Source of the DNA: Bacillota bacterium
GTDB taxonomy: Bacteria; Bacillota; Clostridia; Saccharofermentanales; DTU023
Reading direction: 5' to 3'
DNA length: 34,138 bases
Assembly (NCBI GenBank): GCA_023389255.1
Contig: JAEWER010000021.1
Coordinates: forward strand, 1-34,138
A model generated the notes under the pieces. It was given only the letters and a program-made list of their open reading frames with translations, ran no database searches and was not told where the DNA came from. The number at the start of each line of letters is the position of its first letter. Position 1 is the stretch's first letter. A program made the translations under genes and the position numbers. Below, piece after piece: positions 21,959 to 30,928 of the stretch.

Positions 21959-23098
21959 TTAGCGAGTGAAGTTAATCAGGATGTCGCTGGAGTGGATTGC
22001 ACCTGCCAGCTTAATCGCGATTTGCATTACAACGGCCTGACGAGCTTCACGCTCATCCAGAGGCTGGTCATCTACGTCAGGGATGTAGATGTAGAAACCT
22101 GTTTCGAGTCGGTCACCATAAGACAGTGTACCAAACTCATCACCGTACCAGATACCAGGCGCAACCAAGCCGTTGTCAACAGCCTGCTGACAGGCAACAG
22201 CTGCAGCACCAGTAAGGCGCTCGTGACCTTTGTTCGTCTGCGGCACCTTCGTGGGTGACGTAGCGATTGAGTTGAAGACGTAAGTCTGGACAGCATTACA
22301 GAACCAGTCGAGACCATGTACTTCATCCCAGAAGCGCGGCGGCTTGGACGTACCAAGGACAGTACCTTCTGCAAGCATAGCAAAGGTGCTGTAGTAGGTG
22401 TACCAGTTAATACCCAGCGCCTTACACTTGTTGGCTTCAGTGAGCGTTAAAGTGTTGTTCGGTGTAATACCAGGCTCTTGTTTGAACTTCATGGTAATCG
22501 TAGTGCGGTTACCAGAGAAGTTAACAGACAGAGCACGCGCCATAGCAGAAATGTCTGCGTAGTGTTGGTTGTTCTTATCGTACTGAAGCCACATATTGTT
22601 GTAGCCTTTACCAGCCAGAACTTTAATCGGGTTGGAGTCGCTGTTTTCAATATGAGTTGCTTTAGTGGTAGTGTAGCTGCAACGTTTTTTATCGTAAGCA
22701 GCAACAGTTGACGCCAGCAAACTGATGTCATCGTCAGACAGCTCGCCAGTAGGCGGAAGCGGACGCAGAACATACCAGTCAGGATACACATCGTTGAATG
22801 CTTTAATAGCCGCATCCAGAGTAGAGGTGTTGCTCCATGAGGCGATAACTACTGAACGAGGACGCGGAGATTGTGCAAAGAAAATCTTCAGCGCACCAAG
22901 TACAACTGAACCAGTACCCCAATAAGACTCGGCTTCAGAGTAGCTGCCGATTTCAACATAGTGTCCGTTGTCGCTGTCAGGAAAAGCAGTGCCAGGGTCC
23001 TGAGTTAAAAGAGCCAGCTTACCGAAGTCCCCTTTGCTGATACCAGTTGGAGTGTTGTTCAGTTGAACGTTTACAATCTGGTTTACATTCAACGGCAT
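21959..23098 (-). CDS. tail sheath protein (DUF3383)
   Basis: A 379-aa contractile sheath subunit. DUF3383 features include the N-terminal PLNVNQIVNVQLNNTPTGIS, VEIGSYSEAESYWGTGSVVL, IFFAQSPRPRSVVIASW, and the C-terminal VDDQPLDEREARQAVVMQIA ... IHSSDILINFTR. It is preceded by its own promoter (23159-23131) and by AAGAGGT before ATG 23098. Sheath of this class is shorter than T4 gp18. The first dozen residues resemble those of the adjacent Ig-like protein. Confidence 0.9.
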   Translation of the reverse strand: MPLNVNQIVNVQLNNTPTGISKGDFGKLALLTQDPGTAFPDSDNGHYVEIGSYSEAESYWGTGSVVLGALKIFFAQSPRPRSVVIASWSNTSTLDAAIKAFNDVYPDWYVLRPLPPTGELSDDDISLLASTVAAYDKKRCSYTTTKATHIENSDSNPIKVLAGKGYNNMWLQYDKNNQHYADISAMARALSVNFSGNRTTITMKFKQEPGITPNNTLTLTEANKCKALGINWYTYYSTFAMLAEGTVLGTSKPPRFWDEVHGLDWFCNAVQTYVFNSIATSPTKVPQTNKGHERLTGAAAVACQQAVDNGLVAPGIWYGDEFGTLSYGDRLETGFYIYIPDVDDQPLDEREARQAVVMQIAIKLAGAIHSSDILINFTR

Positions 23099-23130
23099 TT
23101 TTGTTTACCTCTTGGGTGGACTTTCCGGCC

Positions 23131-23159
23131 ATTATACTCAGTAAGTTTAACCAAGTAAA
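23131..23159 (-). promoter_or_regulatory. sheath promoter TTTACT-17-TATAAT
   Basis: Minus strand TTTACT (23159-23154), 17 nt, TATAAT (23136-23131). The arms GGCCATT (23127-23133) and AATGGCC (23158-23164) form an inverted repeat that encloses the promoter. It stands in an AT-rich 86-bp gap before the sheath gene. Confidence 0.8.
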
Positions 23160-23184
23160 TGGCCAGTGCAAAGTTAATTAATTT

Positions 23185-25314
23185 TTATGCTGCATCGACG
23201 GACTGATAAGAGCTGTCCGACGCTGTAGCATTTCTCACAGTTACTGTGGCACCAATACGACATCCACCGTTACCAACGCCAGTAATAACACCGGTATTAC
23301 TTACAGTAGCGACAGTATCGTCTGTAGTTGTATACTGAACGTTATAGCCTGGGTCTGTCTTAGCGTATTCAGGTCTAACAGTTACAACTAGCTGTTGCGT
23401 GTTACCAACAGTGAGTGCAGGCAACGAGTCAGTAGTAACAGAAAGCTCAGACACGTAAGGAGATGTTGTACCAGAAGCAGCAACACCGTTCATTACAACG
23501 TTAGCAGTAATAGTTGCTGAACCTTCAGACTTAGCAGTCATCAAGCCATTTGCATCTACACTAATGATAGCGTCATTTGACGATTCGTAAGTAACAGTAA
23601 CGCTCTTAGAGTCAGACGGATAAATCTCGACATCAAGCTGTTTGGTGTTACCCACAAGCCATTCGGCGTACTGAGGGTAGACCTGTACCTTCTCAGAAAT
23701 TTGTGCCCAAGTAGCTGCGCTAATGTCAGCACCATTGCTAGTTGCGTAAATCCAGATGTTACATCCGCCGCTAGCAACACCGGTTACAACGCCAGACGAA
23801 TCAACAGTTGCAATAGCTGGGTCAGCAGACTCATAACGAATATTAGTCAGCTCAGCGTCAGACTGGTTAACAGTATAAGTGAACTGCTGAGTACCACCGA
23901 CTGGAATACCGCCAAGACCATCTGGTGTAATAACAGCCACCTCTGTGCAAGTCGCTACAAATGAAGCCTCAAGTCCACCGTCGTCTGTTGTAACTGTAAT
24001 AGTCGAAGTTCCAGGAGATTGACCGTATATAACTCCGTTAGTGTCAACAGTAACAGCGTCAGGGTTTGAGCTATTGTAACTGACTTTTTTATTGGTTGCG
24101 TTGTCAGGTGTTATAACAATTTTAGTCTGCACCTGATGGCCAGCACTTACTTTAGTCGGAGAGTCAGGAGCCCATGCAACATCCGTAACTGCGATGCTAG
24201 GGTCTGTAACTTTAACCTCGATTCTGTCAGTAAAGTTCCCGTCATTAGTGATAACAGTAACATCAATTAAGCCTGCAGCGTTAGCAGTTACCAAACCAGC
24301 TTCAGTCACAGACGCAACTTCTGATACAGGAGCACTCCATACAACAGATGGGTCAGTAGCATTTTCAGGAGTCACAGTGGCATGTAGCTGAAGAGTGTCA
24401 CCAACTTCCATGGAAGCTGTATCGCCTTCGTTAATACTTACGCCGGTAACATTTACAGCAGGCACCCTGACTATAATATCAAGAGTGTCAGTCTTATCAC
24501 CGTCATTCGTCTTAACAGTAACAGTGGCATTACCAGCTACAATGCCAGTAACGTTTCCGTCAGTATCCACAGTTGCTACATCAGGCGCACTGCTTTCATA
24601 CGTCACTGTTTTGTCAGTGGCGTCTTCTGGCGATATACGAATACTAGTCCCAGCTGTGCTTCCGATATTAACGTTAAGAGGCGACTGAGTAAGAAACTCA
24701 ACTCCTGTAACGTGTACAACAGGCGGAATAACAGTTACAGTACAGCTATCGAATATAGAGCTGTCAACACCGTACTGTACGTTTACAGTTGTTTCGCCAT
24801 CTCCAATGGCAGTGACAAGCCCGCTGTCGTTAACGACAGCAACAGACTCATCGTCTGAAATCCAGTAGAAATCAGGATTATCTGCATTAGCAGGTAAATA
24901 GGCGTATGTCAGGCGTTGAGTCTTGCCCTCTTCGAGCGTCACACTTGTGGGAGACACTGTAACAGATTCAACAAGGATAGGTGCCCGAGCAATGTTAAAC
25001 TTTGCTCGTACAGTATAACCGCCGTCAACAGACGTACCAGTCACGTATGCAACACCTTCCGCCAGTGGCTTCACAAATCCGAGCTCATCAACAGTGATAA
25101 CGTCAGGGTCGCTAGATTTCCATGCCATACCACGCTCAGTAGCGTTGGTTGGAATGTAACGCACAACTAGCTGAACAGGGTCATCACCCGCGACGATTGA
25201 GTACTCGTAGTTGGAAAGCATTATACCTTCCAGCGGAACATTGGGGGTAAAACCTTTACCCCCGTTGCTCTTACTGAACTGGACGTCGACAACCTCATTA
25301 AGTGGAAGCGACAT
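23185..25314 (-). CDS. virion decoration protein with eight BIG2 (Ig-like) domains
   Basis: A 709-aa protein of repeated bacterial Ig-like group 2 domains, about 82-88 residues each: I count eight, from residue 25 to the end, each with the marks V-x-P-x-x-x-x-x-x-x-G near the start, W/Y-x-S-x-x-P-x-x-A-x-V-x-x-x-G in the middle, and G-x-A-x-I/V-T-V toward the end. Such domains on phage virions bind weakly to cell-surface or mucus sugars. The leader MSLPLNEVVDVQF resembles the first residues of the adjacent sheath protein, suggesting attachment along the tail or common origin. ATG 25314 has AAGGAG 7 nt upstream, overlapping the previous stop. A TTG one codon earlier is not needed. Confidence 0.82.
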   Translation of the reverse strand: MSLPLNEVVDVQFSKSNGGKGFTPNVPLEGIMLSNYEYSIVAGDDPVQLVVRYIPTNATERGMAWKSSDPDVITVDELGFVKPLAEGVAYVTGTSVDGGYTVRAKFNIARAPILVESVTVSPTSVTLEEGKTQRLTYAYLPANADNPDFYWISDDESVAVVNDSGLVTAIGDGETTVNVQYGVDSSIFDSCTVTVIPPVVHVTGVEFLTQSPLNVNIGSTAGTSIRISPEDATDKTVTYESSAPDVATVDTDGNVTGIVAGNATVTVKTNDGDKTDTLDIIVRVPAVNVTGVSINEGDTASMEVGDTLQLHATVTPENATDPSVVWSAPVSEVASVTEAGLVTANAAGLIDVTVITNDGNFTDRIEVKVTDPSIAVTDVAWAPDSPTKVSAGHQVQTKIVITPDNATNKKVSYNSSNPDAVTVDTNGVIYGQSPGTSTITVTTDDGGLEASFVATCTEVAVITPDGLGGIPVGGTQQFTYTVNQSDAELTNIRYESADPAIATVDSSGVVTGVASGGCNIWIYATSNGADISAATWAQISEKVQVYPQYAEWLVGNTKQLDVEIYPSDSKSVTVTYESSNDAIISVDANGLMTAKSEGSATITANVVMNGVAASGTTSPYVSELSVTTDSLPALTVGNTQQLVVTVRPEYAKTDPGYNVQYTTTDDTVATVSNTGVITGVGNGGCRIGATVTVRNATASDSSYQSVDAA

Positions 25315-25325
25315 CAATCAGCTCC

Positions 25326-25964
25326 TTACTCAGCAGTAACAGTTACTGACGCGGTGTCAGTGAAGCTGCCATCAGCTGTTTTGACAGTGATGGTGACGAC
25401 ACCAGCTGCTTTACCGGTCACCAGACCAGTTGCACTAACGGTAGCTTTAGCCTGGTCGTTTGATTCGTAGGTAACAGCTTTGTTAGTAGCGCCAGCAGGC
25501 AGCACAGTTGCAGTCAGCTGTACAGTAGAGCCTACTACAACACTCGGCGACTTAGGCGCTAACGTAACACCAGTGACGGCTACAGGCGGAGCAGTTACCG
25601 TAATTGCTACAGTATCGGTTTTGGAAGGGTCAAGCTTGGATTTAGCAGTAATAGTTGCTGAACCAACTTTGATACCCTGAACACGACCTGAACCATCAAC
25701 AGTGGCTTTGTCAGGCGCATTGCTTTCCCACAATACAGTAACGTCATCTGCGTCTGCCGGGGCTACTGCTGCTGTCAGAGTAGTAAACTCACCAACAGCA
25801 ATTGACTTAGTCTTAGGTGTAGCAGTTACACCGGTAACTGGGGTTGGAATGAATTTTCCGTTCTCGTCAAGCTTGGTAGGCTTGGATAACGGGAACTGAG
25901 TAACCGACTCTTGACGCAGGTCTGCGTCTTTAACAGGACGGTTGGCTGTAGTACGATTTGCCAT
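25326..25964 (-). CDS. virion protein with two BIG2 (Ig-like) domains
   Basis: A 212-aa protein: an unrelated N-terminal part (about 1-42, MANRTTANRPVKDADLRQES, FPLSKPTKLDENGKF), then two BIG2 domains (VTGVTATPKTKSIAVGEFTT onward and VTGVTLAPKSPSVVVGSTVQ onward). The leader would be the virion-binding part. It has its own promoter and is coupled to the larger Ig-like gene by TAAGGAG at its stop. AGAGGA precedes ATG 25964. High Ala/Thr content and well-biased codons suggest a protein made in quantity, such as a capsid or tail decoration. Confidence 0.8.
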   Translation of the reverse strand: MANRTTANRPVKDADLRQESVTQFPLSKPTKLDENGKFIPTPVTGVTATPKTKSIAVGEFTTLTAAVAPADADDVTVLWESNAPDKATVDGSGRVQGIKVGSATITAKSKLDPSKTDTVAITVTAPPVAVTGVTLAPKSPSVVVGSTVQLTATVLPAGATNKAVTYESNDQAKATVSATGLVTGKAAGVVTITVKTADGSFTDTASVTVTAE

Positions 25965-25986
25965 CTGGAGAATCCTCTTATTGGGT

Positions 25987-26025
25987 GCGCCAGCTTATTA
26001 TAGGCTGGCGCCTCGGTTAAGTAAA
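25987..26025 (-). promoter_or_regulatory. promoter TTTACT-17-TATAAT with -10 in a hairpin loop
   Basis: Minus strand TTTACT (26025-26020), 17 nt, TATAAT (26002-25997). An 8-bp perfect inverted repeat, GCGCCAGC (25987-25994) and GCTGGCGC (26004-26011), has the -10 box exactly in its 9-nt centre. It drives the two Ig-like genes. Without a U-tract it is not a typical terminator. Confidence 0.78.
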
Positions 26026-26031
26026 TAGTGG

Positions 26032-28989
26032 TTACGGGCCTAAATCATAAATATCTGCTTTAGCCCCTTTGTTTTTGTACAGCAGGTATAAGCCCAACCC
26101 TCGTAATATTTCGCCAGAGTAAAAACCATAGTACATGGCGTTGCTTTCAGGACCTGTACCAGTTTCAAGGCGTAACGCTGGCGACCAACCACCATCCATT
26201 ACGTGCCCCGGAATACCAGTTATGTCGTAATGGTCTTCCAGCTCATTGACAAGCATATCCATCAGCTTATCAAGTCCTGATACCGTTGACCCACAAAGGG
26301 CTGACATAGCTGCACCAGCAAGCCATAGTCCGCACATGTGCCCTGTGAAGTCTGTAGGGACGGGCAGAGCAACACCTTCTTGCGGGAAGTTAGAAGGTGA
26401 CACACCTCCTGACCTTTCCATGAAGTCAAGCAACCATTTTGACCAGTTATCAACATAAGCAATAAGCTTACTCGGAACCGGCTTACCACGGTTTACTAGC
26501 TCATACCATCCACGTGCTGCGGAGAAGTAAGCACGAGGCTGGTAGCCTGACCATGCACTACCGTTGCCCCAGTGATACATGGTAAATGTATCAGGTACAC
26601 CATATTTAAAGTTATCCCAACGGTTCCAGATAAAAGCAGATGCACCAGGACCTAGCTGACCAAACTTCTTAAAGTACCATTGCTGAGAATCGTACAAAAA
26701 GTTAACCATGTTGTTCAGCCTGATTGTACCTGCTGCAGTATCGTCATGCGTAAAGACAAACGGATACTGATAACCAGGGTAAGGTATACCATGCCAACCA
26801 TCGAACTGCTTAGAGTCAGGGTTATAAATGTTGGAGAACGGAATAACACCTGGCGTATAAGCAAGGTTATCATTCTCATAGTCCAGCACAGTACAGTCGC
26901 CAAGTCTAGCTGTGTACGGGTTATCAGCCGAGAAAGTAAGACGGTACTTAATCGTATAACCAATCGGCCAGTTATAGCGAGGCGGAACATCATTCACACA
27001 GTACCAGCTAATACTTGTCGATGTATCAACACCATCAGGCAGTACAAGCGAGAACTGCTTAATCTCACCGAATTGTGGGCTTGTAGGCGGTGTACCTGGG
27101 TTTTCCTGGTATGACGCCAGCCTGAACTCCCATGTACGAATCTGCTGAGTTACCCAGCCTGGTGCGGCAGGTAAGTCACGTACCCAACTCCAGCCTTGCG
27201 CGTCAGTTACTTTGATGTACAACGGACCTGTGGACGTATACGTCAGCGAGTTTAAAGGTGCCTGGGAAGATTCCAGTAACCAAAAGCCTATAATGGCACC
27301 TGACGAACTATCAGGTATAGTCATACGAACAGTGTTGCCACGTCTGTTGTCAAGTATGTCAGTACGGTAAGACACCGCAATAGTGGCATTGCCATAATCA
27401 GTGGATGAACGTATATCAGCTAAGATATACTCAGAACCGTCTGGCTTAGTACCTGCGACAAAATCGCTTAACGGAATGTCGTAGTTAGCAGGCGAAGCGC
27501 CAAGAGCAGGTAGCTGTGTGACAAAACGATAGATGTTTTGCTCGACGTCAACCTTTTCACGGTTCATGTACATTTCTACCTTGACACTGATATTCTGACC
27601 AGCGTCATCTTTGCCACCGACCTCTGTACGTATCTTAGCTGTTGGCTTACACTTAAACCATACAGCCTGCTGCTCCAAAGATGACTGAGCTTTTTCGTTC
27701 TGACGTAGAACTATATAACCATTTTCATCACGTGAATATATAGCTTGTGCCAGTTCAGGATAAGACCAATCATAAGAGATGCCATCAGTAAACGGAGACG
27801 ACGCGTGAGTGTCTTGTCGGAAGAACTGGTCTTGTTTATCAATGTCAATATACTCCTCCAGTGTAAACAGGACAGCTTGCCAAGCGTTGTAATACTTTTG
27901 CTCGTTAGTAATTCGCCACAGCATATAGCAGCAGTCACAGAACCACAACTCAGCATCAGCAGCATTACCGCGTTGAAGCTCGCCGTACAATGGAACGTTT
28001 ACCGGTCTGTTGTGCCATACTTCATTTCGCTTAAGCAAATAACCACCATGCTCAACAGGAAGCTTAACGGCATAGTTAAGCAGATACACACCGTTGATAG
28101 TGTGGTCACGGAGTTGAATCTCACCTCGGCGAGAGTCAGGCAGTCCAGTCTCAAGAATCTCGCCTCCCCATAGCTCATCGTTTTTGCCAGGCAGAACACC
28201 AATCTTATTATTGGTCCATGCAACAATATACTCGATGAGATGTACAGGAGGTTCAGGCGCTGACCAGTCCACAGTGTAGCTTGGTTCACCCAGATACCTC
28301 GGCCAGTCAATCCAGGCTAACTGATTCCACGGGTCAGCTGGCATGGTAGTGATGCGATAATTGTTGTAAATATCGTCCCAGTCAACTTTATTTTTAATAA
28401 CACGGACACCACCATTAATAGCAGGCCAAGCCATGTGTCCCCTGTGGGCCCAAGTAGCAACATCCAGGTACTCGCCCCAGAAAGGAGAACCATGAGGGAT
28501 TTGTGCTTTGCCGTTAACAAATTTAACAGGCACATTTTTATAGCCGCCTTGTGTTGGTGAATCAGGGTTGATTGGGAAGCTGGCTAACACAGGCTCTTTG
28601 CCATTACAAAGCCAGTTAGCGATCCAGCGACGAGGAGTATCAGGGATTGGGTCCCCCTCGTAATAGTACTTGACGTAAGCATTGAAGTACTCAATTGCTT
28701 TGTCCAGATACCGCTGTTCCTTAGTAGCAAGGTACGCGTGAATTTCGCCGAGTATCAGCAGCGACTGACTTTCAGACGGAGCATCACCGTTAGGTTGGTA
28801 CTCCATCATAGTGTGCGCAATAAAATGGCGGTTGTTCGACACTACTCCTTCTGGGTTGAAGATATAGTGCTGACGCGTAGCGTCGTCAGTTCTACCAGTA
28901 TTGCGCTCAAGAAAGTGGTGGTGACCTTCGATAAGGCTTTCGACATTAGCTCGATGGTCTGATCCGTCTTTAAGCAACATCGTGTGCAT
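26032..28989 (-). CDS. large six-hairpin-glycosidase-like virion protein, candidate depolymerase
   Basis: A 985-aa protein with no family that I can name for certain. Its N-terminal and C-terminal parts have helix-pair patterns of (alpha/alpha)6-barrel glycosidases: QSLLILGEIHAYLATKEQRY and LDKAIEYFNAYVKYY (about 75-110), AELWFCDCCYMLWRITNEQK and YYNAWQAVLFTLEEY (about 350-385), and MCGLWLAGAAMSALCG with AMYYGFYSGEILRGLGLYLL near the end. The middle (about 450-720) is beta-rich, with a galactose-binding-like feel (ILADIRSSTDYGNATIAVSY). Catalytic acids cannot be assigned. It lies in the neck-to-sheath interval, starts on the TAA of the fibre-like gene (TAATG), and has no signal peptide, so a virion-bound enzyme acting on capsule or exopolysaccharide is the best guess. 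Confidence 0.6.
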   Translation of the reverse strand: MHTMLLKDGSDHRANVESLIEGHHHFLERNTGRTDDATRQHYIFNPEGVVSNNRHFIAHTMMEYQPNGDAPSESQSLLILGEIHAYLATKEQRYLDKAIEYFNAYVKYYYEGDPIPDTPRRWIANWLCNGKEPVLASFPINPDSPTQGGYKNVPVKFVNGKAQIPHGSPFWGEYLDVATWAHRGHMAWPAINGGVRVIKNKVDWDDIYNNYRITTMPADPWNQLAWIDWPRYLGEPSYTVDWSAPEPPVHLIEYIVAWTNNKIGVLPGKNDELWGGEILETGLPDSRRGEIQLRDHTINGVYLLNYAVKLPVEHGGYLLKRNEVWHNRPVNVPLYGELQRGNAADAELWFCDCCYMLWRITNEQKYYNAWQAVLFTLEEYIDIDKQDQFFRQDTHASSPFTDGISYDWSYPELAQAIYSRDENGYIVLRQNEKAQSSLEQQAVWFKCKPTAKIRTEVGGKDDAGQNISVKVEMYMNREKVDVEQNIYRFVTQLPALGASPANYDIPLSDFVAGTKPDGSEYILADIRSSTDYGNATIAVSYRTDILDNRRGNTVRMTIPDSSSGAIIGFWLLESSQAPLNSLTYTSTGPLYIKVTDAQGWSWVRDLPAAPGWVTQQIRTWEFRLASYQENPGTPPTSPQFGEIKQFSLVLPDGVDTSTSISWYCVNDVPPRYNWPIGYTIKYRLTFSADNPYTARLGDCTVLDYENDNLAYTPGVIPFSNIYNPDSKQFDGWHGIPYPGYQYPFVFTHDDTAAGTIRLNNMVNFLYDSQQWYFKKFGQLGPGASAFIWNRWDNFKYGVPDTFTMYHWGNGSAWSGYQPRAYFSAARGWYELVNRGKPVPSKLIAYVDNWSKWLLDFMERSGGVSPSNFPQEGVALPVPTDFTGHMCGLWLAGAAMSALCGSTVSGLDKLMDMLVNELEDHYDITGIPGHVMDGGWSPALRLETGTGPESNAMYYGFYSGEILRGLGLYLLYKNKGAKADIYDLGP

Positions 28990-29612
28990 TATTTAATCCA
29001 TCCACCGTTAAAGAAACCCATCCAAGTTGCTCCTGAGTCAAAGGTAAGCAACGTAACAACATCTGTGTAACCCACAAGGAATGACAGAACGGGCTTTCTG
29101 TTGTTTGCCCATTTTATTCTGGGATCCCAAGCGGTCACCTTGTTAGAACCAGTACCTTGCTTAATAGCAATAGTAATCTGACGCGCAACAGTAGACGGGT
29201 CAGACACACCACCGATATTAATTACGGTGTTTGGCTGGTTAAGAGTAAGGCTGACAATTGTTTTAGATGCAGCAGGTATAGTTACGGTAGCTGCACTTGC
29301 AACATTGCCGTACTCATAGATCGCTGAAGTCGAAGATACTGTAGCCTGTTCAGCTGCGGTTTCTGCAGCTTCTTTGGCTGCAATAGCTGCATCACGAGCA
29401 GCGCGCGCCTGGATAGCAGCTTCGTTAGCATTTTCAAAGTTTGGTATAGCTTCATTGATTGCAGCGTTAATGCCTTCGAGTGTGCGTATGACACCACCTT
29501 CCGGGTTAGGGATGTTTGGGTCGTCTGACATACCGAAGTCATGAATGAGCTGGACGGCAGTTGTTAGCTTATCCAGCTGCGCTTGCAGTTCCGGGTCTAC
29601 TCCAGTTGCCAT
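28989..29612 (-). CDS. fibre-like structural protein with coiled-coil stalk
   Basis: A 207-aa protein. An N-terminal helix (1-60) leads to an Ala-rich coiled coil (about 60-95, ANEAAIQARAARDAAIAAKE) and a C-terminal beta domain (about 100-207, VTIPAASKTIVSLTLNQPNT ... WMGFFNGGWIK) whose final Trp-rich strand is common at fibre tips. It is joined by TAATG overlaps to the tail terminator upstream and to the 985-aa protein downstream. It may be a neck whisker or the adaptor that holds the large protein on the virion; both are inference. Confidence 0.6.
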   Translation of the reverse strand: MATGVDPELQAQLDKLTTAVQLIHDFGMSDDPNIPNPEGGVIRTLEGINAAINEAIPNFENANEAAIQARAARDAAIAAKEAAETAAEQATVSSTSAIYEYGNVASAATVTIPAASKTIVSLTLNQPNTVINIGGVSDPSTVARQITIAIKQGTGSNKVTAWDPRIKWANNRKPVLSFLVGYTDVVTLLTFDSGATWMGFFNGGWIK

Positions 29613-30139
29613 TACGGTTCCTCTACTGTACCAGTCGCTTTGTTACCGTTATCATCCATACAAGTAATGTCAACCTTGTAGATGTACGGTTGCTCAATCT
29701 TAACTTTATGCACATAGCTAATGTCAACAGTCATCATTGACTTCTGAGCATAGCCTGCACCGATAGCACCACCGACATTATCAATCTTCGATATTTTGGT
29801 TATTGCATAATGTCGTAAACGGTTAAACTGCTTAGCTGGTGAACTACCCAGTGCTATGTGTAGCTTACGCATTAGCTCAGCAGCATTCTTACCGACAGCT
29901 GTAATACGTACAGCCGTCATCATTGGCTTGCTGACGTACTCAAAGCCGTCAGAGCCTTGTCTGGTTCTAGGAGGTCCGAAGTCATATGCGTCGCCAGGGC
30001 GCAGATAAACATACGGTGTACCATCAACTGTACCAGACTCTTCACCAATAATACATGAACCATCAGGTAATGTTAAAAGCTTCTGAACGAGCTCCCTGAG
30101 GTCCTTTATGGAGAATTGCTGTAACGTAGTAGTGGCCAT
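29612..30139 (-). CDS. tail terminator / neck protein
   Basis: A 175-aa protein at the position of the tail terminator. LRELVQKLLTLPDGSCIIGE, VYLRPGDAYDFGPPRTRQGS, and AVRITAVGKNAAELMRKLHI fit neck terminator proteins that end the tail and join it to the head. Start: ATG 30139 with GGAG close upstream, inside the previous gene (77-bp overlap); a longer reading from 30169 lacks a ribosome site. Ends by TAATG overlap with the fibre-like gene. Confidence 0.62.
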   Translation of the reverse strand: MATTTLQQFSIKDLRELVQKLLTLPDGSCIIGEESGTVDGTPYVYLRPGDAYDFGPPRTRQGSDGFEYVSKPMMTAVRITAVGKNAAELMRKLHIALGSSPAKQFNRLRHYAITKISKIDNVGGAIGAGYAQKSMMTVDISYVHKVKIEQPYIYKVDITCMDDNGNKATGTVEEP

Positions 30140-30440
30140 GACGACTCCATGGGTCGATACGGAATACACGGTATGGCTGGTCTTCGTATATAACGAAGTC
30201 TCCGAGCTTCAGTTCTTGTCCACAGTATATCGCAATACGTGGGAACTCATGCTCGCCATCGTCTTTAGTCAACAGGTTAGGCTGGTTGGTAGCTGCACCA
30301 GGTTGAATGTTACACAGATACTTTGCAGCTGTATATTCGTCTTCGAAGTCACCGTTTGGTAAGCGCGAATCATTTCGAAGAAGAACATCTGTTAATGCCA
30401 CAAAGGACTTATCCTTCATTAGCGAAGTTATCTTGAGCAT
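30063..30440 (-). CDS. head closure / head-tail connector protein
   Basis: A 125-aa small protein between two neck proteins. A beta-rich centre (EFPRIAIYCGQELKLGDFVI, YEDQPYRVFRIDPWSRHGHY, YVTAILHKG) is the usual form of head-closure (stopper) proteins. ATG 30440 overlaps the previous stop (TAATG) behind GGAGG. The 3' end overlaps the tail terminator by 77 bp, long for this operon. Confidence 0.6.
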   Translation of the reverse strand: MLKITSLMKDKSFVALTDVLLRNDSRLPNGDFEDEYTAAKYLCNIQPGAATNQPNLLTKDDGEHEFPRIAIYCGQELKLGDFVIYEDQPYRVFRIDPWSRHGHYYVTAILHKGPQGARSEAFNIT

Positions 30441-30928
30441 TATAGCCTCCAGTTTCTGCCAACTTTGTACCCTATCGAATCGTACAACTGCATAGATTCT
30501 CTAAGTGTACCTGGCCCGCGTTTGCGTTCTTCTGTCAGCTCGGTGTTAGGAGGTGGCACGTCACTGTCCATTCTGTCGTGAACAGCATCAACAAGCATAC
30601 GACCTATTTTGTCGTTGAGTTCATGCGCAGTCATGCTTCCTCTGAGAACAGCAGGCACATTATCACGGAAAGCTTTGTTTATTGCCTGTCGGCCTTTACC
30701 CCTGCCACCAACAGCACTACGAAGAAAGCTTCGTTCTGGCAGACCGTTGAGACCGTATTCATGCACCATTGCTAGCTCTGCGTTTGTTATACGGTCCCTG
30801 GGATTTATACGTCTGTTGTGCTCTGGATGAACACCTACTGATACGCCTTGACCTTCAAATGACTTAAAGGCACGGTAGGTGAACTCGAACTTTTGTTTGT
30901 CGCGACGTTCAAGGCGTATGCGAATCAT
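30440..30928 (-). CDS. HK97 gp10-like neck/tail completion protein
   Basis: A 162-aa basic protein. VSVGVHPEHNRRINPRDRIT, NAELAMVHEYGLNGLPERSF, LRSAVGG and LRESMQLYDSIGYKVG are the features of the gp10-like/virion morphogenesis family, in which an H-E-Y/F-G motif and PxRxFL follow each other. It helps to join head and tail. ATG 30928 overlaps the previous stop (TAATG) with GGAG upstream; a reading from 30997 would lie in the previous gene. Confidence 0.72.
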   Translation of the reverse strand: MIRIRLERRDKQKFEFTYRAFKSFEGQGVSVGVHPEHNRRINPRDRITNAELAMVHEYGLNGLPERSFLRSAVGGRGKGRQAINKAFRDNVPAVLRGSMTAHELNDKIGRMLVDAVHDRMDSDVPPPNTELTEERKRGPGTLRESMQLYDSIGYKVGRNWRL

